From the NCBI GenBank assembly GCA_964017045.1, contig OZ024809.1, forward strand, positions 2,294,001 through 2,358,000: a stretch of DNA of 64,000 bases, written 5' to 3'. A program made the position numbers and the translations under genes. Origin of the DNA: Omphiscola glabra. Its lineage: Eukaryota > Mollusca > Gastropoda > Lymnaeidae. This document shows, piece after piece, positions 33,363 through 46,360 of the stretch. The notes beneath the pieces were generated by a model, which was given only the letters and a program-made list of their open reading frames with translations, searched no databases and was not told the DNA's origin. Positions within the stretch are counted from its first letter, which is position 1. Every line of letters begins with the position of its first letter.

Positions 33363-33749
33363 CGTTTAAGTTTTTATTTTGTTCAAACATGTTGTCAAAT
33401 CACGCATTAAGACTTCAATAATTTATATATATGTATATATGGTATTTTCCCGTCTTCGCTTGACGAAGGAGTGGCATCCAACACTTCTCTGATCCAATGG
33501 TTTAACAGGCCGAGCCTGGAAGAGCAGTCTCGGCTGAATTTCTCGCACGATGACCCTGACTCCTACTTAAATTTGGCCTCCTGTAATATATACATATGCA
33601 TACATTTATACATATAAACACATTTACTATTTAACTTGCCATATATATCCATCATTATCCTGAATCAAATACTGTTGAGGGCCGGGGGGGGGGGATGTGA
33701 ACTTTTTTTTACATCTAGTTTGGCTTTCATGGAATGCTAATACTAATAA
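33363..33749. other. Unique intergenic DNA
   Basis: No gene seen. Includes a (TATA)-rich stretch near 33425 and a G run near 33685. Confidence 0.4.
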
Positions 33750-33967
33750 GTGATAGAGCCATATCTAACTAGCTGATCACAGATATTAATAGAGCAGTAT
33801 CTAACATACTGATCACATATATTGATAGAACCATATAAAACTAGCAGATCACTGATATTAATAGAGCAGTATCTAACTAGCTGATCACAGATATTAATAG
33901 AGAAGTATCTAACTAGCTGATCACAGATATTAATAGAGCAGTATCTAACAGGCTGATCACATATAAA
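33750..33967 (+). repeat. ~38-bp minisatellite
   Basis: About six units with cores GATATTAATAGAGCAGTATC and TAACTAGCTGATCACA. Confidence 0.88.
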
Positions 33968-34499
33968 AATGTAAAACATATTTAATTTATGGTCAAATTA
34001 AAAGAAAATGAAAGAATTCGTGAAACCTAGCACCGGTTCCTGGTACAAATGGAAACTTGTCCACCGGTCCACGTAACTAAAATGTTTGGCAACCACTGTT
34101 CCCCGGACACCAATGGCCCGAACTTTTGGGTATGACTTAACATCCTGACTCTACATAAACGCCGGTCATCACTTCTCGACCAGTTGACCCCCACGCACTC
34201 GCGTCTCGTGAAGAAACTTGACCTACAAAATGTCATGCACACGTCACACGTCCTTTCCTGTGAGTGGTGTTGTGTTCCGCAGAGTACAGACGGGATTTCG
34301 GTGACACTGTGTGACACGATTCCCTCCCCAACACACCCCCCCCCAGTCTGCGCCTCCCAATCACATTGGAAGTGCCGCAACTTACGTCATTACTGAGTTT
34401 ATTTATAGACAATGTGAACATCTAGATCTGAACTTTTAATTCACATAAAGAATGTTAATAAAGAGGATAGGGAAATAAAATTGGATATGATGTTGTAAA
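33968..34499. other. Unique intergenic DNA
   Basis: Moderately GC-rich at 34040-34380 with overlapping short frames on both strands, none convincing. Confidence 0.35.
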
Positions 34500-34815
34500 C
34501 TCCGACAGAGAGAGGTTGAGTGATTGAGAGAGGGAGAGAGAGAGGGAGGGGGATAGAGATAAAGAGAGAAATGAAGAGAAGTAGAGAGATTGAGAGAAAG
34601 TGAGCTTAGAGAATGAGAGAGAGAACGGGGATAGAGATTGAGAGAAAGAGAGAGAGAGAGAGTGAGATAGAGAGAGACTGAGAGAAAGAGAGGATAGAGA
34701 ATGAGAGAGAGAACGGGATAGAGATTGAGAGAGAGAGTATAGAGATTGATATTGAAAGGGGGAGGTGTAGAGAGATTGACAGAGGCGGGGGGCTAGAGAA
34801 TGAGAGGGAGAAGAG
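34500..34815 (+). repeat. GAGA-rich purine tract
   Basis: About 315 bp of GAGAGAGA/GATAGAGA sequence, purine-rich on the plus strand. Confidence 0.85.
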
Positions 34816-34934
34816 GATTGTTAATAATTCAGATATTTTTATTATTATTGGGTTCAGACTTTGAAGTCATTCACAGATCACGTGATAGACGAGGAAAATG
34901 TTTGTTACATTTTCTCGCTTGGGGAAGGAAAGGA

Positions 34935-36653
34935 CAGGGCTGTAGTCAGTGACGACAGACAGGGCTGTGGTTGAGTGATGACAGACAGGGCTGTGGTTGA
35001 GTGATGACAGACAGGGCTGTGGTCGAGTGATGACAGACAGGGCTGTAGTCGAGTGATGACAGACAAGATGTGGTTGAGTGATGACAGACATGGCTGTGGT
35101 TGAGTGATGACAGACAAAGCTGTGGTCGAGTGATGACAGACAGGGCTGTGGTCGAGTGATGACAGACAGGGATTTGGTCGAGTGATGACAGACAGGCATG
35201 TGGTTGAGTGATGACAGACAGGGCTGTGGTCGAGTGATGACAGACAGGGCTGTGGTTGAGTGATGACAGACAGGGCTGTGGTTGAGTGATGACAGACAGG
35301 GCTGTGGTCGAGTGATGACAGACAGGACTGTGGTTGAGTGATGACAGACAGGGCTGTGGTTGAGTGATGACAGACAGGGCTGTGGTTGAGTGATGACAGA
35401 CAGGGCAGTGGTTGAGTGATGACAGACAGGACTGTAGTCGAGTGATGACAGACAAGGCTGTGGTTGAGTGATGACAGACAGGGCTGTGGTTGAGTGATGA
35501 CAGACAGGGCTGTGATTGAGTGATCACAGACAGGGATGTGGTTGAGTGATGACAGACAGGGCTGGGGTTGAGTGGTGACAGACAGGGCTGGGGTTGAGTG
35601 ATCACAGACAGGGCTGTGGTTGAGTGATGACAGACAGGACTGTAGTCGAGTGATGACAGACAGGACTGTGGTTGAGTGATGACAGACAGGGATGTGGTTG
35701 AGTGATGACAGACAGGGCTGTGGTTGAGTGATGACAGACAGGACTGTGGTTGAGTGATCACAGACAGGGCTGTGGTTGAGTGAGGACAGACAGGGCTGTG
35801 GTTGAGTAATGACAGACAGGGCTGTGGTTGAGTGATGACAGACAGGACTGTGGTTGAGTGATGAAAGACAGGGCTGTGGTTGAGTGATGATAGACAGGGC
35901 TGTGGTTGAGTGATGATAGACAGGGCTGGGGTTGAGTGATGACAGACAGGGCTGTGGTTGAGTGATGACAGACAGGATTGTAGTCGAGTGATGACATACA
36001 GGGCTGTGGTTGAGTGATGACAGACAGGGATGTGGTTGAGTGATGACAGACAGGACTGTGGTTGAGTGATCACAGACAGGGCTGTGGTTGAGTGATGACA
36101 GACAGGGCTGGGGTTGAGTGATGACAGACAGGGGCTGTGGTTGAGTGATGACAGACAGGGCTGGGGTTGAGTGATGACAGACAGGGCTGTGGTTGAGTGA
36201 TGACAGACAGGGCTGTGGTTGAGTGATGACAGACAGGGCTGTGGTTGAGTGATGACAGACAGGACTGTGGTTGAGTGATGACAGACAGGGCTGTGGTTGA
36301 GTGATGATAGACAGGGCTGTGATTGAGTGATGATAGACAGGGCTGTGGTCGAGTGATCATAGACAGGGCTGTGGTTGAGTGATCACAGACAGGGCTGTGG
36401 TCGAGTGATCACAGACAGGGCTGTGGTTGAGTGATCACAGACAGGGCTGTGGTTGAGTGATGACAGACAGGGCTGTGGTTGAGTGATCACAGACAGGGCT
36501 GTGGTCGAGTGATCACAGACAGGGCTGTGGTCGAGTGATCACAGACAGGGCTGTGGTCGAGTGATCACAGACAGGGCTGTGGTTGAGTGATCACAGACAG
36601 GGCTGTGGTTGAGTGATCACAGACAGGGCTGTGGTTGAGTGATCACAGACAGG
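34935..36653 (+). repeat. 1.7-kb array of a 26-bp unit
   Basis: About 65 units with core GTGGTTGAGTGATGACAGAC. A TGATCACAGAC variant is almost absent on the left and dominates from 36350 onward, a polarised array. Minus-strand frames (up to 375 residues) reading SLNHSPVCHHSTTALSVITQ follow only from the repeat, which is three 26-bp units per 78 bp. Confidence 0.95.
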
Positions 36654-36938
36654 TGTGGATCTAAGGTATCAACAAGGGGCGCCTATACAACCCTTAGTGG
36701 GGGAGATCAAACGCCACACACCCCCCATGGACTATGATGGACCCCGGTCAATCTTTACGTATTTGCTTGCAATGTTTCTTTAGGACAATTTGTGCCGGAG
36801 GGGGGATGGACGGGCAATTTAAATGCTCTGGGGCAGGGGCGTAGGAATGGAGAGCGGTGCAACCACGTGTCCTATTTTTTTTATGGATTTTTCTAATGAT
36901 CAAATCCAATAAATGCTGAAAAAATTTAATTTGAGTAG
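36654..36938. other. Unique intergenic DNA
   Basis: No gene seen. Contains GGGGCGTAGGAATGGAG near 36837, a possible degraded MITE end. Confidence 0.35.
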
Positions 36939-37053
36939 AGGCCTATAGCTTTTTAAAAAAAAAATTTTTTAATTAAAAATAAAAAAAAAATTGAAAAAAA
37001 TTTTTTTCAATTTTTTATTTTTCATTAAAAAATTTTTAAAAAGCTATAGGCCT
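36939..37053. repeat. Near-perfect AT-rich hairpin
   Basis: Left arm starts AGGCCTATAGCTTTTTAAAA and right arm ends TTTTAAAAAGCTATAGGCCT, with arms of about 55 bp meeting around AATTGAAAAAAATTTTTTTC. A third, direct copy of the arm follows at 37060-37100. Confidence 0.85.
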
Positions 37054-37104
37054 TTGAGTAGGCCTATAGCTTTTTAAAATTTTTAATTAAAAATAAAATG
37101 AAAA

Positions 37105-37200
37105 CCAACGTGATGGCTGAGTGTTGAAACATGTGTGCTATCCTAACGTTTGATTTGAGTTTAAACCTCGGCCACTCCCAAATTTTACAATTTTGAAAAT
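37105..37200 (+). mobile_element. Possible tRNA-like SINE head
   Basis: TGATGGCTGAGTGTTG (37111) resembles a tRNA A box and GAGTTTAAACCTC (37157-37169) a degraded B box at plausible spacing. There is no clear tail. Confidence 0.3.
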
Positions 37201-37464
37201 ACATGTTTGTCCTTTACCCTGCTAATTTTTTTTACCTGAGGAATTCATAACCGGACGAAGGGAATTTTATCCCCCTCCCCCCAAACTCTGATTGGAAAAG
37301 GCTGCTTTCTCTCCCTGTGTAGACACCCCTGGTGATACCAGAAAGGGTGGATGTTCCATAGAAGACTGCGTGGTTCAGAGGCGGATTCCGGGGTTATCAC
37401 TAATGGGGTGGGTCAAGGGTGGCTGAACGAATTAGAATATCCCAGTAGCACATTTCCAAGGTTT

Positions 37465-37738
37465 AACTCCACTAGTACTGAACTCCACTGGTAATGAGCT
37501 CTACTGGTACTGAGCTCCACTGGTACTGAGCTTCACTGGTACTGAACTCCACTGGTACTGAACTCCACTGGCACTGAACTCCACTGGCACTGAACTCCAC
37601 TGGCACTGAACTCCACTGGCACTGAATTCCACTGGTACTGAACTCCACTGATACTGAACTCCACTGGTACTGAACTCCACTGGCACTGAACTCCACTGGC
37701 ACTGAACTCCACTGGTACTGAACTCCACTGGTACTGAA
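37465..37738 (+). repeat. 16-bp minisatellite
   Basis: About 17 units of CTCCACTGGTACTGAA, with CTGGCACTGAA variants grouped in the middle and right. Confidence 0.92.
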
Positions 37739-38204
37739 ATCTCGTAGGGAAACCCATCTCGAAGGAGAGCGGTGGGCGCATGTCCCGCGGGCTATTTCAG
37801 ATAAACGTTCGTACTGAGCTCTTGTGAAATAAAATTAATATATTTATCTCCTTTGGATGCCATTGCCGCACCAACCCCCTCCTTACACTTGGTAGCAGAT
37901 ACGCCCCTGGGATATATTTTAAAGTAAAGCGAAAAGGCAATTGATGAAAGTTATAGTAGTTTGAAATTCCAAATAAAAATTTCAATCTACTGAATAATGG
38001 GAAATTAATACTTTATTTGCATACGAATTTCTCGTAGATAAAATCACACATTAGTAAATACAATGTCTTCTGTAAACAACATACCTCTTCTTAAAATAGT
38101 TATGCCGTACATATGCAATTTAAAAAAAAATGACCAGTTTTCAAAACCCATAAAACTGTATAGACTTTTCTAATAAACATGTTTTTTTTAAATTTTTGAC
38201 TTTT
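37739..38204. other. Unique AT-rich intergenic DNA
   Basis: No supported gene or repeat. Confidence 0.35.
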
Positions 38205-38210
38205 AATTAG

Positions 38211-38410
38211 GAAATATTTAGAAAAGGTAGTCCAAGAGGAAGACAGAGAAAAAGATGGGAAGATAACATCAAAGAATGGACGGGCTTACAACTAGGCAAT
38301 GCTATGCATAGGGCAGGAGACCGAGGGGAATGGAGAAGAATAGTTTTTATGTCATCTGTGGCGCCCAACGGTCGAAAGACTACGGGACATGACGATGATG
38401 ATGAGTCCAA
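38211..38410 (+). mobile_element. Non-LTR retrotransposon C-terminal fragment
   Basis: An open remnant reads GSPRGRQRKRWEDNIKEWTG, then LQLGNAMHRAGDRGEWRRIV and VAPNGRKTTGHDD. R-x-K-R-W-E-D-x-I...W-T-G...A-x-D-R...W-R is the usual C-terminal tail of this class of non-LTR elements. It ends in a short GAT repeat, typical of a retrotransposon 3' end. It is 5'-truncated. Confidence 0.75.
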
Positions 38411-38689
38411 GCATTATAATTATAAGTAAGTTTCTTTTTTCCATTTGTGTTCATCATGATCACAAATCATCCACTAACTCAGCTCGCCCCACCTCATTTC
38501 TGCCAAAAATAATAAATGCGGGCATTTATTGCGTTCAAGAACTCTAGGCGTTCCTCATGCCCCTCTCCCCCTTATAACGTATTGGCAGATGCGACACTGA
38601 CTGCGGGGAAACACAGATTTGATTTCGGCTTGTTATCGCCTACGTAATTCTCTCGCACCAGGCTGACGCCTGCTCTTTACACTGACGAG

Positions 38690-38995
38690 CCTCGGACAGA
38701 TGACGCCTCCTGTTTACACTGACAAGCCTCGGCCAGATGACGCCTCCTGTTTACACTGACGAGCCTCGGACAGATGACGCCTCCTGTTTACACTGACAAG
38801 CCTCTGTACAGATGACGCCTCCTGTTTACACTGACGAGCCTCGGAAAGATGACGCCTCCTGCTTACACTTACGAGCCTGGTACAGATGACGCCTTCTCTT
38901 TACACCAACGAGCCTGGGACAGATGACGCCTCCTGTTGACACTGACGAGCCTCGGATAGAGGACGCCTCCTGTTAACACTGACAGGTCTCGGAAC
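38690..38995 (+). repeat. ~38-bp minisatellite
   Basis: About eight units with cores AGATGACGCCTCCTGTTTAC and ACTGACGAGCCTCGG. Confidence 0.9.
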
Positions 38996-40149
38996 GTTGC
39001 AGTATCGTTATAATAGACCAGGAGAGAAGACGGACAAATGAAATTACCGCTCTTAAAGTAAACATTGCCATTGAGGAAGTGACGTTTTAAAGATACTGGA
39101 AGGCTGCTTTTAGCGCCCCAGAAATACTTTTTAAAAACTTTCTTACAATCCGTGGGGTTTGTAAGTTTGTAGCGTACTTCTTACCATCTCGCTCGGACGA
39201 TCGCGTCTGCCTCGTACAGAGAGCGGCGAGAGAAGGGTGTGTAAGGGGCGTTCAGATAAGAGCTTCGCGTCACTGGGTCGAGAAAAAAGTGTGTGTGGGG
39301 GGGGGGTCGTATAAGGGGTGACTGAGAAAGTAGAAAATGTGATGTTAAAAAAACAAAAAAACAATAAACCAACTCCTTTCGTTTCCAATAACCAATCGAC
39401 CCCTGACCTCAAGATTTTGGCGATCGGTGGTTCGGTAGAGGTTAAGGGGCACAAGGCAATAAGATTCGAAACAGCGGACTAGTTTTGTGCCTAGGTAAAA
39501 ATTTAAGTAACATTACTCATCATTTTGTTAACATTCGTTTTTTAAAAACATAAGTTTTCTTTTTCTGTCCGTGGTTTACAGATTAAAATGTTTACACTAT
39601 AAAGTAAAGAGTTCCAAACAGTGAACTATTTCAGTTAGATTTCATTACGCAAAGAAAGTCTGTGCAGAAGATATTTTCAAAAAATTATTGAAATTTAACA
39701 TTTTAAAGTTTCGTTTACATTCAAATTTTTTGGCTTCAGAGCATGTTTTACTACCCCTTTTCAACTTAATTTTTTTTCTTAATTTATTTTAATAAATTTT
39801 CAACAGTTTTCAACTATTTAGTGCTTTTAAATCGTCATTGAAAACAAGTCACTTTGAAAAAAAAAAAAAAAATGTTCTTACCTTTTTCTGTTTACAAATT
39901 CTTTTACTTTTAAAAAGAGGAAAAAGCGACAGTTCATATGGGAGACGGCCCTGCAGTTACACTTGACCTGTTTCTGACCTTACTTGACCTGCCGAACGGG
40001 TGAACTAAATTATATTGTATGGTGTAGTAGCTGGACAGTGATTCCCAAACTGTAGACCCAGAGCAACCCTTTGTGGTATCTATTTTACCTAGATAATTCA
40101 AGTTTAAAAAACAAAAAAATTAGGCCAAGTTTCTTTTAGGTTTGTAGAA
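38996..40149. other. Intergenic DNA
   Basis: No supported gene. 39180-39460 is GC-richer with weak minus-strand frames; the rest is AT-rich. Confidence 0.35.
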
Positions 40150-40376
40150 GAACAACTTGTGAGACTGTTGTAAGGTTGTAAGACTTGCCTAACAAAATCA
40201 ACGCCATGAAGATAGTTTCAAGACTTGCCTAACAAGATTCCACCATGAAGGTAGTTGTACGACTTGCCTAAAAAAGTCAACACCATGACGATAGTTGTAA
40301 GACTTTCCTAACAAGATTACCACCTTTTAGATAGTTGCAAGACTTTCCTAACAAGATCACCACCTTGTAAATAGAA
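40150..40376 (+). repeat. ~40-bp degenerate repeat
   Basis: About five units with cores GTAAGACTTGCCTAACAA and CACCATGAAGATAGTTG. Confidence 0.8.
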
Positions 40377-41284
40377 GTTGGCCCTCACTCTCCCTCCCTC
40401 TCCCCCTCTCTGTCCCTCTGTCCTTCTCTCTCCCTCCCTCCCGAGTGTAACTTTCAACCGGGCCAGTTCTATAAAGTACCGTTTTAGTTATGCCTGAGAT
40501 AGGACCCTATAAAAAATAGCTCACACACATAACGGGGTTAAACGCTGTCCATTACAATCGGTTTCAAAATGCCATAAGCTTACATTAATTCACATAAGAA
40601 CTATAGTGTTGTCTAGGCCTAGTGGTCATAATATATTGCTTATGTAACAAAAAATGAAATCCCCCCCCCGGGGCCCCAAATGTGTGGATTTAATGAGTTC
40701 ACTATCCATCGGCATTTGAATATGGATAATCAAGTGCATGTGCAAATTCCAGCGGGCGCCCATGCTGAGAGCCACTGAAGACAGGAATATTGTTTTTTAA
40801 GAGTTGGTAACATTAACCCTCATCCCCCCTCCCCCAAATCTCACACAAAAAGTCTTTGACGTGTTAAGCAGAAATAGCTGCGTCATAGTGTACATTTTTA
40901 AAAGCCTCATATAAGAGGGCTACCCAAGTGCCGCTAACAGGAAAATAAGTTTCGCCAGTTTGGAAAGATCCGGTAACGAATTGTTGACTAGTCTAACATC
41001 AAAAACACACTGCCTATCCTTGCAGGAGAGTTGTCTACACAATTTGAACAGAGAGTACAGCTGACGGGACACAGGTCAAAGGTCAGGATTGTATACGCTT
41101 TTTAAAAAAAAATTGAATAGCTGGAGTAATTGTGAGTGTCATACTAACTAAATTTGTTTGACAATGTAACATGGCTAGTTAGTGTCATACTAACAAAGAG
41201 TTAACATAATCGGGAATGACATGTTAAGTGGGATACTTCGCTAGAGATGCATTTAAATTTAAAGTTATGATGAATAAGATGATG
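40377..41284. other. Intergenic DNA
   Basis: A CT-rich stretch at 40385-40445 and otherwise unique sequence. No gene seen. Confidence 0.35.
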
Positions 41285-41830
41285 GTGATTGATGATGATG
41301 ATGATTAAGTACTTTTATAGCGCTTGTATCCATGCTATATTAGCATGCTCATAGCGCTCTGATGCCCTAAAATCGATTTAAAGAAAAAAAAAGTCTTTAA
41401 ATGTTTCTTAAATGATTTTTATCATTTTCAATTTCTTTCAAAGATTGGGGCAAACTGTTCCATAATTTTGGCGCAATAGCTTCAAAAATGCGCACTCCGT
41501 ATGATTTCTTTCTGTGTCACCCCACACTGGGAACCCTCAGTAAGGACTGTATTGAAGAGCGCAGTTTCTGTCAGGATACATGTTTAGAATTCAGTTTGTG
41601 AAGATATACAGGTGCAGAGCCGTCTTCACAGCTATACGCCAGGGGCATAATTTTGTAGTCAATGCGCTCACTCACAGGACGCCAGTGGAGATCTTTAAGA
41701 ACTGAGGTGATGTGGTCAGATTTCTTTATGCGTGATACAGTGCGTGCTGCAATATTTTCTACCCTCTGAAATAAATTATTTGGTGAGCGCCTTTCAATTG
41801 CATTTATCCATCTTTATGATGTATCACCAG
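41285..41830 (-). mobile_element. LINE reverse transcriptase C-terminal pseudogene
   Basis: The minus strand reads RVENIAARTVSRIKKSDHIT, SVLKDLHWRPVSERIDYKIM, a stop, QKLRSSIQSLLRVPSVG, a stop, then SYGVRIFEAIAPKLWNSLPQ. L-H-W-x-P-V-x-x-R-I-x-Y-K-I and W-N-S-L-P are hallmarks of the end of non-LTR reverse transcriptases. Two in-frame stops mark it as dead. Its 3' end carries an ATC repeat tail at 41285-41306. Confidence 0.8.
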
Positions 41831-43711
41831 AGTTTACCCAATTTTATGATGTATCAGCAGAGTCCCAGGGGTAGGTATACAAATATTTCGTCCTGAGTTA
41901 GAGAGATCAAAATGTATCAAATAAAATTATTTCCGTAAAACATAAGATAATTTAACGCACCAAATGTTTATTTTGAGAGCTATTGAACTCAAGATTCAGG
42001 GGCGTAGCTAGAGTATCACAAAAATCTCGTATGTTAGGGCACTCGTATGTCGAGGTACCACTGTACTTTCTTTCATACCGAAAAGATTATACGTTTTGAT
42101 TCGCAAAGTTTTCCGGACCTAAGCTGTTCTTTGTTGTTTTTTGTTGTTGTTTTTTGCTGTTGTTTTTTGCTGAAGCCACACCCACTGACATAGTTTGGAA
42201 CCGGATGTTTGAAGTTAAGTTCCGGCCCAGTTATTCACTTTAACTTCTGACGTATTACACATGTTTTCTTCCCTCTTAAAAGCATGACTTGCGTGATATT
42301 GATAAACAAACCCACTGCACTACCCGCAAGTGCGGACTGTAATGTTTGGGGGAAGGAGGGGAGATAGGTCATATGGGTGAATTACGTCTGCTGAGAAAAA
42401 CACAGCTGAGTCAGTATGATACGAGGGAATCGCTTCCTGTGATGGGGTGGGGTGGGGATCCCTGGATTAACAGAAATATTGAACTTTGTGACCGTATTAA
42501 ATATTGATGGACATGTCAGCAAGTAGGGCAGATCAAATCTGAAATACTTATATAGACCTACACAAGTTATATATGATACTAACCTAAGGGAATAATTAAA
42601 AGAACAAACAACTAATGTAGTGTATACCACAAAAATATGAAATTTAAAGAAAAATTAAACAAACCATAGAAATGAAAGTTTTTCTTATAATTCATATACA
42701 TATATATATAAGAATGAGCTAGGCTGACCGTAACGCCAAAGAAACGAAAAGATTTAAATGTGTTCGGATTCTTAAAAACGATCATAGTTATGGTCTAATA
42801 TTTTACGGAAATCGAATAAATTTAAATGCGCAAAAAATTATATGCACGCTTTTATTTTAGTAAAAGTTTAAGTATTATTATTACAAATTACAAATACACT
42901 TAAAATAACATTTAAGGAACAATCTAAAGAATTTTATTTGCGTTTGAAAGTTTTAAAAAATAAAATAAAATTAAAAAATTATGATCAAATAATTACACCG
43001 TAATCACACATTTATCGGGAAAACCCAAACATCAGATGTTTTTAGTGCGTTTTTAGTGCGTTGTTTATATTGTAAAGTAAAAGTAAAATTAGATCGTTCT
43101 AAAAAAAAACACGCAAATGACGTCCTAGCGAATAGCTTTTTTTAGTCAAAACTCTTAAGTTTCTTTGATATAATAACCCCATAGCCAAATAGCATCCACT
43201 AATCCACCTAAAACTCATCCAAATAAGAACAAACCATATGAAGTGCAAAATATGTTACTTTGGGTATGGAAGGGACTTCAATCCGGTGGAAGATTTATTA
43301 ATTGTATTAAATTCTGGGGGGGGGGGGGGGTTGGGTTGTTCGATACTTTCCTTTTGCCCAGCACAAGATACGTCTCAAATACAGGAATTAATTTGATCAA
43401 TAATTAACCTTCTTGGGTGCATACATATCGGAGGTAGGAAATAGGATGTGTACATTTTTACGTGGATGACAATATATGCTTTTTTGGACGATTTTGGTCT
43501 CTCATCATCCTCCCCATTCATCCCTACAAATTTGTTACACAATTAATTAAACCTTAACAATACACCCCTCCCTTTTAGATGCGTGCCTTCATTGATGGAT
43601 GCCCCTCACTTTATAGTAAGCAAATACTTATTACTTTCGCTTATTTATTACTGATATTAGTTATTATGTTATCGTCTGAAAGAATACGGTGACCTTATTT
43701 TGAGAGTACCT
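41831..43711. other. AT-rich intergenic DNA
   Basis: No gene seen. CTCGTATGTCGAGGTACCAC at 42044 followed by TGTA resembles one end of a Tc1/mariner-like repeat with a TA target, but no partner end was found. A G run occurs near 43316. Confidence 0.35.
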
Positions 43712-43713
43712 TC

Positions 43714-43752
<39 letters not shown>
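43712..43752 (+). repeat. (GT)n microsatellite
   Basis: About 20 dinucleotide units; a shorter GT tract lies at 44214-44262. Confidence 0.95.
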
Positions 43753-43753
<1 letters not shown>

Positions 43754-44682
43754 CCGCGTTTGCACGCATTGCGACATCGGCGCTTTCGAGAGTAAGAAAG
43801 TTTGGCCCTTCAGCTTGACCCCGGAGTTGACATCACTCCCTGCTGACCTCTGAGGCAAGAGACACGACTGTTCCATTACGGGGCTGACGTTTGGTCCGTC
43901 AACAGATGGGGTCGCTTCCCTCTCACCTTGATGGACACGCTTGTTGTTCATGACACAAAAAAGCCCCAAACTAAACCGAATTAAAAATATCCACCTTAAA
44001 CGGGGAATGCACAGTCATGGGAAGGATCTCTTAGCTTGGAGTCGCACATTTTGTTATGATCTCTGGACTTGCAGACGTAAAATGTGCTCTTTACACTAAG
44101 AAAAAAAGGAAAGCAAAACATTGTTATATAGTGTTAGTCACAAACTAAGAAATAGGTGAAGCAATTAACAATGTCTAATACTCTAATTGGTATTTTTGTG
44201 GGTTTTTATGTGTGAGTGTGTGTGTGTGTGTGAAAGTGTAAGTGTGTGTCTGTGTGTGTGAGAGAGTGAACAGCGCTCTGTTTTTCCGGTTTATTCATTT
44301 GGTAAACAAAAACATTTGCAATAAGTTTGTAAAATGTTGGGACTTTTGGAGCTGTGGATGACTTGACACAAATTGCAGGAACTAAACAAAATCTTATATA
44401 AAAGTGAATTAAAACTTCCAGGCGCGCACTGAGACTTTCTTAAAGTTTTATATTTAAAAAAAAATTAAGTTCATTTTTGATAAAGATTAATACAAATTTT
44501 ATAAATCAGAAAAGAATTATTACAATTTTTAAAACACGATTTTCTTTCTGAGCGCTCTCTAAATTTCTATTAACAAAACAACAACAAATAAACAAACTAA
44601 CGAACTAACAATTTCAATACCACTCAATTCAATTCACCTCTAATCCATACCTTTCAACGCTTTTTCTTTTTCTAGGAAATCA

Positions 44683-45204
44683 TCACAAGCTCCAGTGAAT
44701 TAACTTTGACATCTCACACTCAAGTGAATTTCTCGCTACACATTTTGTTGTGGAAATATCAGTTTGGATTATTTTAATATCGGGCTTGACAATTCTGTTG
44801 CCACAACGACTAGAGGACACAGTGGTAGCTATACAAGGACTAGAGGACACCGTGGTAGTTATACAAGGACTAGGGGACACCGTGGTCGCTATTTTATGAC
44901 GCGGGCAACCAGGCGTGACGTCTTGTTCTATACACATCTTTACTGACCGGAGGAAAGGATTCTTTCGCACAACACAGGGGTCGAACAGCAGTGTCGCTTC
45001 GTCTGTCTTCTCGCTCTCAGCAATAAGGTCTAGGATTAGAAAAAGTATCTGATAAGACTCATCTACAGTTAGGTCCGAACACATCGCCATGAAGCCGAAA
45101 GTTGGAGAAGATTTTGAAGTTGTAAGTAAAATAATCCAAACTAATCTTAAACGTTTGCAGGGCTGTGTGTGTGTGTATGTGCCTTCTTTTATGTTCATTG
45201 TCAT
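44683..45204 (-). other. Unresolved 173-codon open frame
   Basis: The middle part (MCSDLTVDESYQILFLILDL, then LLFDPCVVRKNPF) looks protein-like, but three tandem ~30-bp repeats (SPCITTTVSS type) and a TG-rich N-terminus do not. On the opposite strand, ATG at 45089 has an excellent context (ATCGCCATGA) and its frame MKPKVGEDFEV runs into a GTAAGT donor at 45122. Either could be a real exon; neither has a family match I recognise. Confidence 0.22.
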
Positions 45205-45349
45205 GTCTGCTCATGAATGCCTTCTTCTGTCTTTATTTTCATGTCTGCTGATGTCTTCTTTTACCAGCCGGAAAGAAATTTTCATTGTCTTTTGTCGCTC
45301 TTCCTTCCTGCAAATACCCTAAGCTTTTATTTCACTAACACGGGTTAAA

Positions 45350-45537
45350 TGCAGTCTCTACTGTCTTATCTTAACACGCAGTCTCTACTGTCTTATCTTA
45401 ACACGCAGTCTCTACAGTCTTATCTTAACACGCAATCTCTACAGTCTTATCTTAACACGCAATCTCTAGTCTTATCTTAACACGCAGTCTCTACTGTTTT
45501 ATCTTAACACGCAGACTCTACTGTCTTATCTTAACAT
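45350..45537 (+). repeat. 28-bp minisatellite
   Basis: About seven units with core CTACTGTCTTATCTTAACAC. Confidence 0.9.
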
Positions 45538-46360
45538 AATCACATACTAATATTTAGGTATGTCAAAACAATGCGGTTTGATGTCAGTTGTTAAGGCCTT
45601 CTGACGCAGAGACACGTGCTTCGTGTAGAAAATAAAATAAACAGCAATAATTGTACAACATTTCTTATGAGTGATATATTTAGGTATATATTAAAATAGT
45701 CGCAGCTGATAATGAAATATGGCGTCCATTGAACAAGTGTGTAGATTCATTTACATAATTATTAGCATAGAATTAACTTAAAATGCTTTATTAAGTAGAT
45801 GCGAATGGTTCAAAAGTTAAAGCAGAAAAATAAATAAATACAAAAATAAATAAAAAAGACACAATTTTTGAGAAATTATATGGGGTACGCTCAAATGTTT
45901 GTAAAACAGAGTAGCTTGCCCGTGGTTGCCGCCAACTTTTTTCGATACTGATTGGTTCCAAATCCATGATTTGTAAATTCTAAACTTGATTCCAATAATC
46001 TGAGTGGGGCTAAATAAAACAGACACAATAAAAAAACAACAAAACAACCTTTTTTTCCGAATGAATTGTTTCCTTTCAATTCACTGTACCGTCGTCTGAC
46101 CGTCTGACAGTCTGACCAATGCTTGAATAGCTAAATTACAGCACTGACCAATGACATGAAAGCAGAACCGATCTAATTTCTGTTTTGTCCCCAGAAAATA
46201 ATATTGTGGAGGGTTCAGACCTTGGTAGTCGACCTGTTTCCTACATGGGTAGGTAGTCGACCTGTTTCGTACATGGGTAGGGGGGGGGGGTCACGGTAAC
46301 GGACCAACGGTTAATGTCGATTTAAATGGTAGGTGGGCTTTACAACATTTAGTGTCAGTC
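45538..46360. other. Intergenic DNA
   Basis: No gene seen. A 30-bp duplication (GTAGTCGACCTGTTTC) lies at 46223-46280. Confidence 0.35.

Noticed and set aside
34867..36360. Ser/His-rich frames of 375 residues
   Set aside because: Explained by the 26-bp array read in triplets of units.
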